From: an uncultured Chlorobiaceae bacterium
GTDB lineage: Bacteria > Bacteroidota > Chlorobiia > Chlorobiales > Chlorobiaceae
Direction: 5' to 3'
DNA: 64,000 bases
Assembly (NCBI GenBank): GCA_903851385.1
Contig: CAINOC010000081.1
Coordinates: 1 to 64,000 of the forward strand
A program made the translations under genes and the position numbers. Each line of letters starts with the position of its first letter. Positions within the stretch are counted from its first letter, which is position 1. This document shows, piece after piece, positions 17,793 through 28,988 of this stretch. The notes under the pieces are model-generated. The model saw nothing but the letters and a program-made list of their open reading frames with translations. It had not been told where the DNA came from and did not search any database.

Positions 17793-19271
17793 TTACTTGT
17801 ATATAAACAGTTCCCATACCAGAAATAAAAAAGGAAGCAAAATCGGTAAAGAATATTTATAGATATACTCCAAAAAATCAGGAACATCAACATCGGCTTG
17901 TGCGGCAATGTTTTTAACCATAAAATTTGGAGCATTGCCGATGTAGGTCATCGCCCCGAAAAAGACCGAGGCTAAAGAGATAGCCATCAGATAAATCTCC
18001 GATGAGACATCACCCTGAACAGGGGAAGCGATCCCGTTACCAAAATGCTTTATGTTATCAGGTGAGCCAATATCCAGTCCGAATTTGCCTAATGCAGCAG
18101 CAAAGAAATTCAAATAGGTTGGTGCGTTATCCAATACGCCTGAAAGAGCTCCGGTCATCCAATAGAAACTTGATACTGAAAGCGCTCCTGCGTGCGTTGC
18201 AGCATAGTTTGCGATGAGTTCAAGTGCCGGAATCATAGTTGCAAAAATGCCGATAAAAAGAAAAGCAACTTCCTTGATTGGCTCAAAGTTGAATTCATTG
18301 CCCTTCATCGCTTCATGATTTGCGGTTTTATAAGCAGTAAAAGCAACAAGGCCCATGATCAGCTCACGGATGCCGAAAGGAACATGAAGCATATTTTGAA
18401 GACTCGGAAACCCCTCTATAACGGCAGGGTCAAGAAAAACTGCTGCAATGATCACGGGTAGAAAAAGAAAGCTTCGGCTTCCCGTAATGCTCAGCCCGCC
18501 TTTTGCTTCAGAACTTTTCATCTTATACTTTCCAGCCCTTGCATCAAGAACTGTGAATATCAGAATAAGACCGATTACAGTCATGATCCACGGCAACCAT
18601 AGTTTCGTGAGCACCCAGAAAAATGGCACACCCTTTAAAAAGCCGAGAAACAGGGGAGGGTCGCCCATTGGAGTGAGTGCACCAGCTATATTGCTGACTA
18701 TAAAAATAAAGAAAACGATGTGAAAAGCTTTTAAGCGTCCTTCATTGATTCGCATATAGGGCCGAATGAGCAGCATGGACGCACCAGTTGTTCCGATTAC
18801 ATTCGCAATTACTGCTCCAATAAAGAGCAGAAGAGCGTTAATCAAGGGATTTCCTTTTCGTTCGATCTTTATGAGTATTCCACCCGATACGACAAACAGA
18901 GATGAGATAAAGGCAATAAAGGAGATGTACTCTTCGAGGGTATGTTCAAGAACATGAAGCTTGTGTTCCATGAAAAATCCGTAGTAGCCAGCCACCACAG
19001 TACCAAGCCCTACGGCAACCTTCGCAAAATGATGTTCCCAGAAACGGTGATAAAGCAGGGGGCCGGTAGCTATCATTGCAAGAAGAGCAATAAAAGGCGC
19101 AACAAGCCAGACCGGCGGAAGATGATGAGCAATATTGGCGTTAGTAATGACGGCTTCGGTCACATTCCGGGTTTCTACAGCATAAAGCGGAGGGCTGACG
19201 CTGTTTACTATGAGAACAGTGAGAATAAAAGTGAATGAGAAAAAAAGTGATTTTGTTGATGCATGAAACAA
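17793..19271 (-). CDS. nhaD: NhaD-type Na+/H+ antiporter
   Basis: The 492-residue membrane protein belongs to the citrate-transporter/ion-transporter superfamily and matches the NhaD type. After a signal-like N-terminus it shows ALLLFIGAVIANVIGTTGAS, IFIVSNIAGALTPMGDPPLFLG (the NhaD signature around a conserved Asp) and later LSGVLDNAPTYLNFF, with SVFFGAMTYIGNAPNFMVKN near the C-terminus. About 11-13 transmembrane segments are visible. It should exchange Na+ (or Li+) for protons in salt and pH homeostasis. It appears monocistronic or paired with the downstream small gene. Confidence 0.9.
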   Translation of the reverse strand: MFHASTKSLFFSFTFILTVLIVNSVSPPLYAVETRNVTEAVITNANIAHHLPPVWLVAPFIALLAMIATGPLLYHRFWEHHFAKVAVGLGTVVAGYYGFFMEHKLHVLEHTLEEYISFIAFISSLFVVSGGILIKIERKGNPLINALLLFIGAVIANVIGTTGASMLLIRPYMRINEGRLKAFHIVFFIFIVSNIAGALTPMGDPPLFLGFLKGVPFFWVLTKLWLPWIMTVIGLILIFTVLDARAGKYKMKSSEAKGGLSITGSRSFLFLPVIIAAVFLDPAVIEGFPSLQNMLHVPFGIRELIMGLVAFTAYKTANHEAMKGNEFNFEPIKEVAFLFIGIFATMIPALELIANYAATHAGALSVSSFYWMTGALSGVLDNAPTYLNFFAAALGKFGLDIGSPDNIKHFGNGIASPVQGDVSSEIYLMAISLASVFFGAMTYIGNAPNFMVKNIAAQADVDVPDFLEYIYKYSLPILLPFLFLVWELFIYK

Positions 19272-19733
19272 TGGTTCATCAATAAATGAGTAGTACTGAA
19301 AAATGATATTTATTGGAGATCACAGAGCTCTGAAGATTAGTGGTACAAGTTATTCCTCGAAAGATGAAGGCTGCACCAGGATGTCAATACATTTTGTCAC
19401 GCCTTGATGCTGTATGCCTTCAGAAAAACCCCCCTATGAGTTCGCTAAGATGCCGGATATTAAGTAATTAATATAAAAAAACTGTTTTATTCGAGCATCA
19501 ACCCTTGTGTTTTTGATATTTGCTTCGTACCTCAAATGCTTTCTGAACAATTTCCCTGTCAAAGAGAAGTTTCTTACGGTCACACTATTCAGTTCTTTCA
19601 ATTTCAGCAAGCGAGTGTTTGCATGGGGGAGTGTTATAGCCGGAATTTATAGGCATAGACACTGATTATATATTAAGGTTTTTTTTATCTTATATGCTGT
19701 TAATTTCTATGATGATATTATTGTTGAAAACGA
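19272..19733. other. 462-bp intergenic region with a possible small gene remnant
   Basis: The region separates the minus-strand antiporter gene from the plus-strand DAHP synthase gene. Around 19505-19590 the minus strand reads KKLLFDREIVQKAFEVRSKY without an in-frame start, which may be a fragment of a small coding sequence. Promoters for both flanking genes should lie here, but I cannot place them. Confidence 0.35.
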
Positions 19734-20786
19734 ATGGAAAAGTTACATGATTTAAGAGTTTCACGTATTATCCGTCTCTCTTCCCCAAAGGCTCTCAAAG
19801 AGCAGCTTCCTGTGGATGAAACTATTGCTGAGACCGTTATTACAGGACGTCGTGAAGTTGAAAATATATTGACTGGCAAGGATTCCAGAATGCTGGTGAT
19901 TGTCGGACCTTGTTCGATACATGATACCGATGCGGCCCTTGAGTATGCAGGAAAACTTTCGGCATTGCGCACAGAGTTGCAGGATGATTTGTGCATCATT
20001 ATGCGCGTCTATTTTGAAAAGCCACGTACCACTGTTGGTTGGAAAGGCTTTATCAATGACCCTCATCTTGATGATACCTACGATATAGTGCATGGGCTGT
20101 TCTATGCCAGAAAGCTTCTTCTGGACATCAATGCAATTGGACTGCCGGCCGCCACTGAGTTTCTTGATCCGATAACTCCCCAGTATGTAGCTGATGTCGT
20201 CAGCTGGGCTGCTATCGGGGCGAGGACTATTGAGTCGCAGACTCATCGTCAGATGGCCAGTGGGCTCTCCATGCCTGTCGGGTTCAAAAATTCTACTGAT
20301 GGCCGACTTAACGTAGCTATCGATGCCATTCGTTCGGCGATGCATCCGCACAGTTTTCTCGGCATCGATCAGGAAGGGCAAAGCAGCGTTATTACGACAA
20401 AAGGAAACCCGTTTGGTCATCTTGTGCTTCGTGGTGGGGATAAGCCGAATTATGATGCCCAAAGCATTGCTCTTGCTGAATCGTGGATTACCAAGGGGGG
20501 GCTTGAACAGTCGATTCTTGTTGATTGCAGTCATGCAAATTCAGGCAAAAAACATGAGCAGCAGCTGAAGGTCTGGGAGAACATTCTGAAACAGAAAACT
20601 GATGGCAATACAAGTATTGCTGGTGTTATGATCGAAAGTAATATCTGTGGCGGCAACCAGCCGTTTCCTGAGGATCCTGATAAACTGCGGTATGGAGTTT
20701 CGATAACCGATGAGTGTATTTCATGGGAAGAGACTGAACGCATGCTTCGTGAAGGGGCGGCAGTCATCCATAAGCTTATCAAGTAA
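19734..20786 (+). CDS. 3-deoxy-7-phosphoheptulonate (DAHP) synthase, class I
   Basis: This enzyme condenses phosphoenolpyruvate with erythrose 4-phosphate, the first step of aromatic amino-acid synthesis. The 350-residue protein matches the AroF/AroG/AroH class: [83 protein letters not shown], and [15 protein letters not shown] with the metal-binding His. Length and motifs are canonical. Which aromatic amino acid controls it cannot be told. A single gene, followed 70 bp later by the GNAT-like gene. Confidence 0.96.
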   Translation: MEKLHDLRVSRIIRLSSPKALKEQLPVDETIAETVITGRREVENILTGKDSRMLVIVGPCSIHDTDAALEYAGKLSALRTELQDDLCIIMRVYFEKPRTTVGWKGFINDPHLDDTYDIVHGLFYARKLLLDINAIGLPAATEFLDPITPQYVADVVSWAAIGARTIESQTHRQMASGLSMPVGFKNSTDGRLNVAIDAIRSAMHPHSFLGIDQEGQSSVITTKGNPFGHLVLRGGDKPNYDAQSIALAESWITKGGLEQSILVDCSHANSGKKHEQQLKVWENILKQKTDGNTSIAGVMIESNICGGNQPFPEDPDKLRYGVSITDECISWEETERMLREGAAVIHKLIK

Positions 20787-20855
20787 ATAATCCTTTGGCG
20801 GGGGAGTTGTCACTGCCGAATATTCTATTACTATAACAGGGCAAAGGCGAATATT

Positions 20856-21989
20856 ATGGCTATAGAGATCAGGCAGGTCAGTACAAAAAAAGAACGGAAG
20901 CAGTTCATCACCTTTGCGTGGCAGATCTATCGCAATGATCCGGAACTCAATAAAAACTGGGTGCCGCCGGTTATTGATGATTACATGAAGACTCTTGATA
21001 CCAAGGTGTTTCCTTTGTATGATCACGCCGATCTGGCAATGTTTACTGCATGGAAAGATGGTTCAATGGCAGGAACAATAGCCGCAATTGCTAACCGGAG
21101 GCACAATGAGGTGCATGACGACAAGGTTGGCTTCTGGGGCTTTTTTGAGTGTGTAAATGATCAGAAGGTTGCCAATGCGCTTTTTGATGCAGCGGCCAAA
21201 TGGTTGAAAGGGAAGGGGCTCAATGCCATGCGTGGCCCGGTCAGTCCATCGATGAATGATCAGTGCGGCATGCTGACAAGAGGGTACGACAGTCCTCCTG
21301 TGTTTCTCATGCTTTACAATCCTCCCTATTACAATGATCTTGTTCTAAACTATGGGCATCATATCGGGCAGGAACTGCTTGCATGGTACATCGATCAAAA
21401 AATTATTGATATTTCCCGTCTGCGTCGTATCGCTGAGCATGTCATGAAAAAGGAAGGGCTGACGGTACGGATCATGAACATGAAGGACTTTGACGGGGAC
21501 ATAGAGCGTATTCGTAATATTTACAACAAAGCCTGGGAGAAAAACTGGGGCTTTGTTCCCATGACCGACAAGGAGTTCAACTTTCTAGCCAAAAGCCTTA
21601 AGCCGCTGGCAAACCCGCATTACATTTATTTTGTCGAGGATATAAACAAGCGTACTGTCGGCTTTTCGCTCTCTCTTCCTGATGTTAACCAGGCTTTGAA
21701 GCATGTTAACGGAAATCCGTTTTCACCGCTTGGCCTGCTGAAATATCTCTGGTACAGCCGCAATATTACCATGGTTCGTACCATTACCATGGGAGTGCTT
21801 CCGGAATATCGCAATAAGGGAGTAGACAGTATTCTCAATGTCCAGATTGCCGATTACGGAGGAAAGCATGGGGTGTTTGCCAGTGAAATGAGCTGGGTGC
21901 TCAAAGCAAATGAACCAATGAGTAAACTGGCAAAGGTTATCGGAGGGACGCCTTACAAGGAGTATGTTATTTATGAGGCTGATATATAG
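20856..21989 (+). CDS. GNAT-superfamily-like protein of unknown substrate
   Basis: The 377-residue protein is a soluble homologue of the large 'N-acetyltransferase-like' proteins widespread in Bacteroidota/Chlorobiota and proteobacteria. The N-terminal half includes KKERKQFITFAWQIYRNDP and GPVSPSMNDQCGMLTRGYDS; the C-terminal half reads RTITMGVLPEYRNKGVDSIL, similar to the acetyl-CoA-binding segment of GNAT enzymes, and ends with a Glu/Trp-rich stretch EMSWVLKANEPM. No catalytic assignment is possible. It follows the DAHP synthase gene at 70 bp and precedes a terminator. Confidence 0.8.
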   Translation: MAIEIRQVSTKKERKQFITFAWQIYRNDPELNKNWVPPVIDDYMKTLDTKVFPLYDHADLAMFTAWKDGSMAGTIAAIANRRHNEVHDDKVGFWGFFECVNDQKVANALFDAAAKWLKGKGLNAMRGPVSPSMNDQCGMLTRGYDSPPVFLMLYNPPYYNDLVLNYGHHIGQELLAWYIDQKIIDISRLRRIAEHVMKKEGLTVRIMNMKDFDGDIERIRNIYNKAWEKNWGFVPMTDKEFNFLAKSLKPLANPHYIYFVEDINKRTVGFSLSLPDVNQALKHVNGNPFSPLGLLKYLWYSRNITMVRTITMGVLPEYRNKGVDSILNVQIADYGGKHGVFASEMSWVLKANEPMSKLAKVIGGTPYKEYVIYEADI

Positions 21990-22055
21990 GGGGCAGTGGT
22001 GAAGCCTTTTTTGTGTTATGGCTATAGAGATCCCTCGGAGTACCTCGGGATGAAA

Positions 22056-22083
22056 AAAAAAGGAGCCACATGGCTCCTTTTTA
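22056..22083. terminator. bidirectional intrinsic terminator
   Basis: AAAAAGGAGCCA/TGGCTCCTTTTT forms a stem with a 2-base loop and flanking A and T tracts. It lies between the GNAT-like gene (+) and the outer-membrane protein gene (-) and serves both. Confidence 0.88.
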
Positions 22084-22126
22084 TATTGTAACCTAACGGG
22101 AAGAAAGAACTGGGGAAGAAATCAGT

Positions 22127-22804
22127 TTAGAACGATGCTGTAAAGACAAGGTTTGATTTCTCGGTATCAGGGTTGTAGATATAGGCACCGGTGAATCTGT
22201 CTTTTGAAACTGAAATTCCAAGATTTACGATTTTAAATCCGGTTCCATATCCAGGAGCATATTCGACCTCGTTTCCAGCTCCGATAACAGCTTTTGCAGT
22301 GTAGCCGTCCTTACTGTTGTAGAACTTGTAGCCAGCTTCTAGATATTTTGCATGATCAAGATCATTGCCTCCGCAATTAATCGCAGCAAGCAGGCTAAGA
22401 TCGTCTTTTTCATAACCTATGCTTGCTTCAAGTGTGTTTGGCCCAGAAGAGGTATAATTAAATGCTCTTAGGCGATTTGCTGACTGATTATAATCTGTGA
22501 ATGTCGCACTGAAGGGCCCAAAAGGCACTGTTGCGAAAAGATCAGCTTCTTTGAATCTTCCTGAGCCATCGTTATTATTAGTGATGGCATAAGAACCCCA
22601 AGCACCAACAATAATTCCGCTTCCTGGGAATGTGTAGGTCACTGTTGGTTGAATTGCAGGGGAGTCACCGTAATCGCTGCCTCTCCATACGTAAGAACTG
22701 ACGAGATCCGTGCCAACTTTAAATCCGTCCGCTGCCTGAGCTGTACCGCTTAATCCCGCAAACAATGCGACTGCAAGACTTAAAAATTTTGCTGTTTTTT
22801 TCAT
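22127..22804 (-). CDS. outer-membrane beta-barrel protein, TorF family (TIGR02001-like)
   Basis: The 225-residue precursor has a clear signal peptide (MKKTAKFLSLAVALFAGLSG, cleavage after AQA). The mature part consists of alternating strands ending in an aromatic residue (LVFTASF), the usual outer-membrane barrel ending. The motif DLVSSYVWRGSDYGD at the start is typical of the TorF / 'bacterial Gcw_chp' group. Function is unknown; pore or receptor roles have been proposed for relatives. It is a single gene with a roughly 240-bp AT-rich upstream region and a shared terminator. Confidence 0.85.
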   Translation of the reverse strand: MKKTAKFLSLAVALFAGLSGTAQAADGFKVGTDLVSSYVWRGSDYGDSPAIQPTVTYTFPGSGIIVGAWGSYAITNNNDGSGRFKEADLFATVPFGPFSATFTDYNQSANRLRAFNYTSSGPNTLEASIGYEKDDLSLLAAINCGGNDLDHAKYLEAGYKFYNSKDGYTAKAVIGAGNEVEYAPGYGTGFKIVNLGISVSKDRFTGAYIYNPDTEKSNLVFTASF

Positions 22805-23081
22805 TGGATTACTCCTATTACTGGTTTTTTCAGTTGTGTGTGTTCAGTTGTTGTATTGTTCTTGATCTATTAAAAAAGATTTTGAATTCTTTAATGAGAT
22901 CTTTCCATTACGTTTGCAATATATTATAAAAAAATACAAATAAGTAATAAGCTCTTAGGGCAAATAGAGTTATATGTTAAAAAATGAAGGCGTTGACGTG
23001 TTTTTTCTGAATTTGCCTCTCCGGGTTGCATCATTGTAAATCAGTATATTGTTTCATCGACACCGTAATGGCATCCAAAAA

Positions 23082-23489
23082 ATGATACATACTGAAATTG
23101 TACTTACAGGTGGCTACACAGAGTATCATGCGCTGTATGATTGTATTATATCTATTGCCGAGAGCGAGGGATACCGCGATGCGTTTATTGCTGATCTTCA
23201 GCTATCCATCAAAGAGGCCTTTGTTAATGCAGTCAAACATGGCAACAGAGATCAAGAAGACTTGACTGTAACCTGTTCGTTTGAGGGTGCATCAGATGTT
23301 CTTATAGTGTCAATAAGGGATTGCGGTAAAGGCTTTAATCCTGATGATCTTCCGATCCCGACTACCTCATCGGGCCCGGTAAAGCAGTCAGGAAGGGGCG
23401 TTTATATTATCAGGAGCGTCGCCGAAATAATCGGTCTTGCATGTGATAACGATGGATCAACCCTTATGTTGCGTTATATTCCCTATTGA
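23082..23489 (+). CDS. RsbW/SpoIIAB-like anti-sigma regulatory factor (HATPase_c kinase)
   Basis: The 135-residue protein is a single GHKL ATPase domain. It has the N box [18 protein letters not shown] (with the Mg-binding Asn), the G1 box [15 protein letters not shown] and the G2-type [16 protein letters not shown]. Such proteins sequester an alternative sigma factor or act in partner-switching phosphorylation cascades. No sigma factor or antagonist gene is adjacent, so the partner is unknown. ATG 23082 gives the normal family start; the frame extends to TTG 23049. It overlaps the open frame upstream of pgi. Confidence 0.9.
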   Translation: MIHTEIVLTGGYTEYHALYDCIISIAESEGYRDAFIADLQLSIKEAFVNAVKHGNRDQEDLTVTCSFEGASDVLIVSIRDCGKGFNPDDLPIPTTSSGPVKQSGRGVYIIRSVAEIIGLACDNDGSTLMLRYIPY

Positions 23490-23539
23490 TAATTCAGTTA
23501 CAAGGTTTTCAGCTTCAAATTTTATTTAACAAAGAATTT

Positions 23540-25228
<1,689 letters not shown>

Positions 25229-25265
25229 CAGAAGTTGAGTTACTCAAGCAATATTAGTATGCAAT

Positions 25266-25298
25266 AAAAAAGCCGCCTTGTGAAAAAGGCGGCTTTTA
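25266..25298. terminator. intrinsic terminator downstream of pgi
   Basis: AAAAAGCCGCCTT pairs with AAGGCGGCTTTT over a short loop, flanked by A and T tracts. It lies between pgi (+) and the PII gene (-) and can serve both. Confidence 0.9.
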
Positions 25299-25334
25299 AG
25301 ATTAGAAGCAGAGGTGGTCCCTTATTGCAATCAA

Positions 25335-25682
25335 CTAATCCTTGTTGTACATCGAGTCATCACCAGTCTCGCCGGTTCGGATCCGATAAGACTCTTCGAT
25401 AGTCCAGACAAAGATCTTACCATCACCTATTTCACCGGTATACGCTGATTTCAACAGACAGGCCACTGTTTTTTGAAGATTAATGTCGCGAACAACAATC
25501 GACAGTGTTAAACGGGAGATATAGTCTGTATCATTAGAACCACGGAATACATCTTTCTTTTTTCGTTCATTTCCAACTCCGTATGTTTCGGTATAAGAAA
25601 AGAAGTCGATATCAATAGCGTGCAATGCCGCTTTGACTTCTTCAAACTTGGAGCGCCTTATGATGGCTTCAATTTTTTTCAT
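25335..25682 (-). CDS. PII-family nitrogen regulatory protein, paired with Amt
   Basis: The 115-residue protein has the PII fold: MKKIEAIIRRSKFEEVKAAL, a T-loop region YGVGNERKKKDVFRGSNDTD, the C-terminal AYTGEIGDGKIFVWTIEESY and IRTGETGDDSM. PII proteins bind ATP/ADP and 2-oxoglutarate and block the ammonium channel. It follows the amt gene on the same strand, the conserved glnK-amtB linkage. The T-loop does not contain the usual RGAEY sequence: the Tyr-51 position appears to be Asp, so uridylylation there is unlikely. Confidence 0.92.
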   Translation of the reverse strand: MKKIEAIIRRSKFEEVKAALHAIDIDFFSYTETYGVGNERKKKDVFRGSNDTDYISRLTLSIVVRDINLQKTVACLLKSAYTGEIGDGKIFVWTIEESYRIRTGETGDDSMYNKD

Positions 25683-25757
25683 GATCCATGTGATTTTAAT
25701 AAGTTAACCGATTGAAAACAGGGCACTTACTTGGCCCTTGTTTTCAATCGACTGTAT

Positions 25758-27245
25758 TTAATGAATGGTATATGCCTCAGCACCGTGTTCAAATACATCC
25801 AATCCGCCAACTCCGGTTTCACCTTCAGGCTCAACACGTAATTTAAATGGATATGGTAATTTATTAATTGTCCACATCAATATGATTGCCACAATAAAGG
25901 TAGCTGATGTAATGATTGCATTTCCAATAAATTGAGCAATGAATACATCCCATCCACCTCCATAGAAGAGTCCTGTTACAGGTGCACTGTTATCAGGGCC
26001 TATTGGTGTGGAAGCACCGAACTCACCAGTTGCAAAAAGACCGATAGCCCAAGTACCGAAGATACCACATATTCCATGAACAGAAACAGCGCCAACAGGA
26101 TCATCAATACGAAGATATTCAAGCAGGTAAATACCAGAAAAAACAAGAATACCTGCAACAAGACCTATAATGATTGCTCCAAAGGGTGAAACCCAATAGC
26201 ATGGTGCGGTGATTGCAACCAATCCACCCAACAATCCGTTAACCGAAAAGCTGACGTCAAATTTGCCTTTGAAAGCGCCTACATAAAAAGCGAGGAACAT
26301 CGCACTCAATGCACCGCCGCAAGCAGCCAGTGTTGTATTTGCAGCCACACGACCAATGCCAATAGCGTCCATAGCTGAAAGGGTGCTGCCTGGGTTAAAT
26401 CCATACCATCCGAACCACAACAGGAAAGCTCCTGTTACAGCAACCGGAAGGTTGTGGGCTGCTGGCAGACCGCCTCTTTCTTTGTCATCACGAAGGAAGA
26501 TGCGTCCGATACGAGGCCCTAAAACAATTGCGCCAGCCAGTGAAACAACACCACCTATAGTATGCACAACTGTTGACCCTGCAAAGTCACGGAATGGCTG
26601 ACCTAATTGAGGTAAAAAATTGCCTTTGCTGCCCATAGTTGCCAGGAATCCGTCAGGTCCCCATGCCCAGTGGCCAATGATTGGATAAATAAGAGCTGTA
26701 ACAACAATACTGTAAAGGATGTCGCCACGGAAACTGGTACGACCGATCATCGCGCCTGAAGTAATGGTAGAGGCTGTATCGGCAAATGCAAACTGAAATA
26801 TCCAATGAGCCAGTAAAGCTATACCGGTTGTTCCATAGAGGGGCGGGGCTCCCTGAAGGAAGAACCAGTGCTGACCTATAAAGCCATTACCTTCACTGAA
26901 CATGAAGGCATATCCGATGGCCCAGAATGAGATGCCGCAGATAGCTGTATCCAGAACACACTCAATAAGGACGTTAACAGTTTCCTGTTTTCTGGCGAAA
27001 CCGGCCTCCAGCATGACGAAACCAGCCTGCATTCCAAATACAAGAAACGCAGCAACCAATGTCCATACTGTGTTAATGGAATTAACCAGATTCGTTTCCA
27101 TAGGCGTGTAGGTGGGTGCCGCCGCCATAGCCGGGATTCCTACAATACCAGTTAACGTTGACATTGCTAACAGTACCAGGAAAAGTCCGATCATCTTACC
27201 TGCAAAAATGGTTACACCAAGTTTCCAGTTTTTTTGTTTTGACAT
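25758..27245 (-). CDS. amt: ammonium transporter, Amt family
   Basis: The protein conducts ammonium or ammonia across the inner membrane. It starts with a hydrophobic signal-like segment, then shows LVAAFLVFGMQAGFVMLEAG, the first pore-His segment STVVHTIGGVVSLAGAIVLG, FLLWFGWYGFNPGS, and the second pore-His segment AVSVHGICGIFGTWAIGLF, with about 11 transmembrane segments. I chose ATG 27245 because AGGGAG lies 4 bases upstream; the frame runs to 27308. The downstream PII gene probably shares its transcript. Nitrogen control is expected, but no convincing sigma-54 promoter was seen. Confidence 0.94.
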   Translation of the reverse strand: MSKQKNWKLGVTIFAGKMIGLFLVLLAMSTLTGIVGIPAMAAAPTYTPMETNLVNSINTVWTLVAAFLVFGMQAGFVMLEAGFARKQETVNVLIECVLDTAICGISFWAIGYAFMFSEGNGFIGQHWFFLQGAPPLYGTTGIALLAHWIFQFAFADTASTITSGAMIGRTSFRGDILYSIVVTALIYPIIGHWAWGPDGFLATMGSKGNFLPQLGQPFRDFAGSTVVHTIGGVVSLAGAIVLGPRIGRIFLRDDKERGGLPAAHNLPVAVTGAFLLWFGWYGFNPGSTLSAMDAIGIGRVAANTTLAACGGALSAMFLAFYVGAFKGKFDVSFSVNGLLGGLVAITAPCYWVSPFGAIIIGLVAGILVFSGIYLLEYLRIDDPVGAVSVHGICGIFGTWAIGLFATGEFGASTPIGPDNSAPVTGLFYGGGWDVFIAQFIGNAIITSATFIVAIILMWTINKLPYPFKLRVEPEGETGVGGLDVFEHGAEAYTIH

Positions 27246-27518
27246 GTTCTCCCTGATTCGGGCGAAATAGTCCCCCCTGCCGGGTCTTATTGTTGCTGCT
27301 GATTTCATAACTAATGATGGTTAATAATTTAAGGGACGGTTAAAAAGTAAGAGTTTTTTTAAATAAAAAAAATACATTTAAGTAATATTCTTATGTTTTT
27401 AATCTTTTTTCCGATAATAAATATGCCATATATGTTGAAAGTCCGAAAAAAATGAAGTTTTGCCAAGGCCGGCATGTTTTTCATGCTGTCAATCCTTTTG
27501 ACAATAATTGTAACAAAA

Positions 27519-27548
27519 AAGCTCCGCAAAAGTTGTTTTTGCGGAGCT
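27519..27548 (-). terminator. intrinsic terminator downstream of purB
   Basis: On the minus strand AAGCTCCGCAAAA pairs with TTTTGCGGAGCTT over a 4-base loop, followed by a run of T. It lies 49 bp beyond the end of purB. Confidence 0.85.
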
Positions 27549-27596
27549 TGAGCTGGAAAGATGTAATGAGAAAAAAAGTAGCTTACAGCTCTTTTT

Positions 27597-28901
27597 TTAG
27601 AGTCCGTTGCGCTTGAAAATGGTGTCGACGCTGGTCTTCAGCTTACTGAGGATGTTTTCAAAGCTGAACAGGTCGGCGACCTCTTCGGGGGTGAAATGTT
27701 TCTGCAGCTCTTCATCATTCAGTACCAAATCACGCAGGTGGACCTTTGTAGACCAGCTCTCCATGGCGTTGCGCTGCACAAGCCGGTAGGCCTCTTCACG
27801 CGTCAGACCTTTTGCTGTTAGGGCCAGAAGAAGGGTCTGGGAGGTTGTCAGTCCATAGGATGAGTTGAAGTTTTCCTCCATTCGTTCAGGATAGACAAGC
27901 AGGGTGTCGAGGGCGTCGCTGAAGGTGCGCAGCATGTAGCAGAGAGCAATGGTAGAGTCGGGCATAATGATACGCTCGACCGAAGAGTGGGAAATATCGC
28001 GTTCATGCCAGAGAGCAACGTTTTCCATTGCTGCGATGGAGTTTGAACGAACAACACGGGCCAGACCGGTAAGACGTTCGAAGGTAATCGGGTTGCGCTT
28101 GTGCGGCATGGCGGAACTGCCTTTTTGTCCTTTGCTGAAAAACTCTTCCGCTTCACGGACTTCCGTACGCTGCAGATGGCGAAGCTCAACGGAAAACTTT
28201 TCTATCGATGAGGCTATTATTGCCAGAGTCGTTGCATATTCAGCGTGCCGGTCGCGCTGCAGGATCTGGGTGGATATTGATGATGGTTCAAGCCCGAGTT
28301 TTTGGCAGACAGCTGCTTCAATATCGGGAGAAAGGTGCTGATAGGTACCTACTGCTCCGGAAATTTTGCCTACAGAGATATTCCTGACGGCTTTTTCCAT
28401 GCGCTCGAGGTTGCGCAGCATTTCCTGATGCCATAAGAGGAGTTTCAGGCCAAAGGTAGTTGCTTCGGCATGAATACCGTGGGTTCTGCCCATTTCGAGG
28501 GTGTACTTGAACTCGACGGCTCTTTTGGCAAGTACTGCAATCAACTTTTCGATATCGGCAACAAGGATTACCCCGGCATCGCGCATCTGCATGGCAAGAG
28601 ATGTGTCGCCAACATCCGAGGAGGTAAGCCCTTCGTGGATGTAACGGGAATCCGGTCCGACATAGCCGGCCACATTGGTCAGAAATGCAATGACATCGTG
28701 TTTTGTTTCTTTCTCGATCTCAAGAATCTCCGCGACATTGAACCTGGCTTTTTCCTTGATGGTTGCTAGCGCAGCCTCAGGCACAATACCGGCCTCCATA
28801 CGTGCTTCAACAGCGGCAATTTCAAGCTGCAGCCATCGTTGGAATTTTGCCTCTTCAGTCCAGATTGCGGAAATGTCTTTGGGTGAATAACGTGGTATCA
28901 C
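27597..28901 (-). CDS. purB: adenylosuccinate lyase
   Basis: PurB cleaves adenylosuccinate and SAICAR in purine synthesis. The 434-residue protein shows [14 protein letters not shown], the catalytic-His motif [16 protein letters not shown] and the fumarase/lyase signature [15 protein letters not shown] containing the flexible-loop Ser. All family landmarks are present. It starts at the beginning of its open frame at 28901 and ends before an intrinsic terminator, so it appears monocistronic. Confidence 0.97.
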   Translation of the reverse strand: MIPRYSPKDISAIWTEEAKFQRWLQLEIAAVEARMEAGIVPEAALATIKEKARFNVAEILEIEKETKHDVIAFLTNVAGYVGPDSRYIHEGLTSSDVGDTSLAMQMRDAGVILVADIEKLIAVLAKRAVEFKYTLEMGRTHGIHAEATTFGLKLLLWHQEMLRNLERMEKAVRNISVGKISGAVGTYQHLSPDIEAAVCQKLGLEPSSISTQILQRDRHAEYATTLAIIASSIEKFSVELRHLQRTEVREAEEFFSKGQKGSSAMPHKRNPITFERLTGLARVVRSNSIAAMENVALWHERDISHSSVERIIMPDSTIALCYMLRTFSDALDTLLVYPERMEENFNSSYGLTTSQTLLLALTAKGLTREEAYRLVQRNAMESWSTKVHLRDLVLNDEELQKHFTPEEVADLFSFENILSKLKTSVDTIFKRNGL

Positions 28902-28988
28902 TGGTAGGATTGGTTTAGTGTGTTGTCATGATGTTGTTCAATATAGTGACCAGAGACTTTTAAACCCACCGCAGAGACAAAAGAGCGG

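Noticed and set aside
27246-27500. Sigma-54 promoter upstream of amt
   Set aside because: A TTGGCA-like block exists on the minus strand, but the paired GC element at the right spacing is missing.
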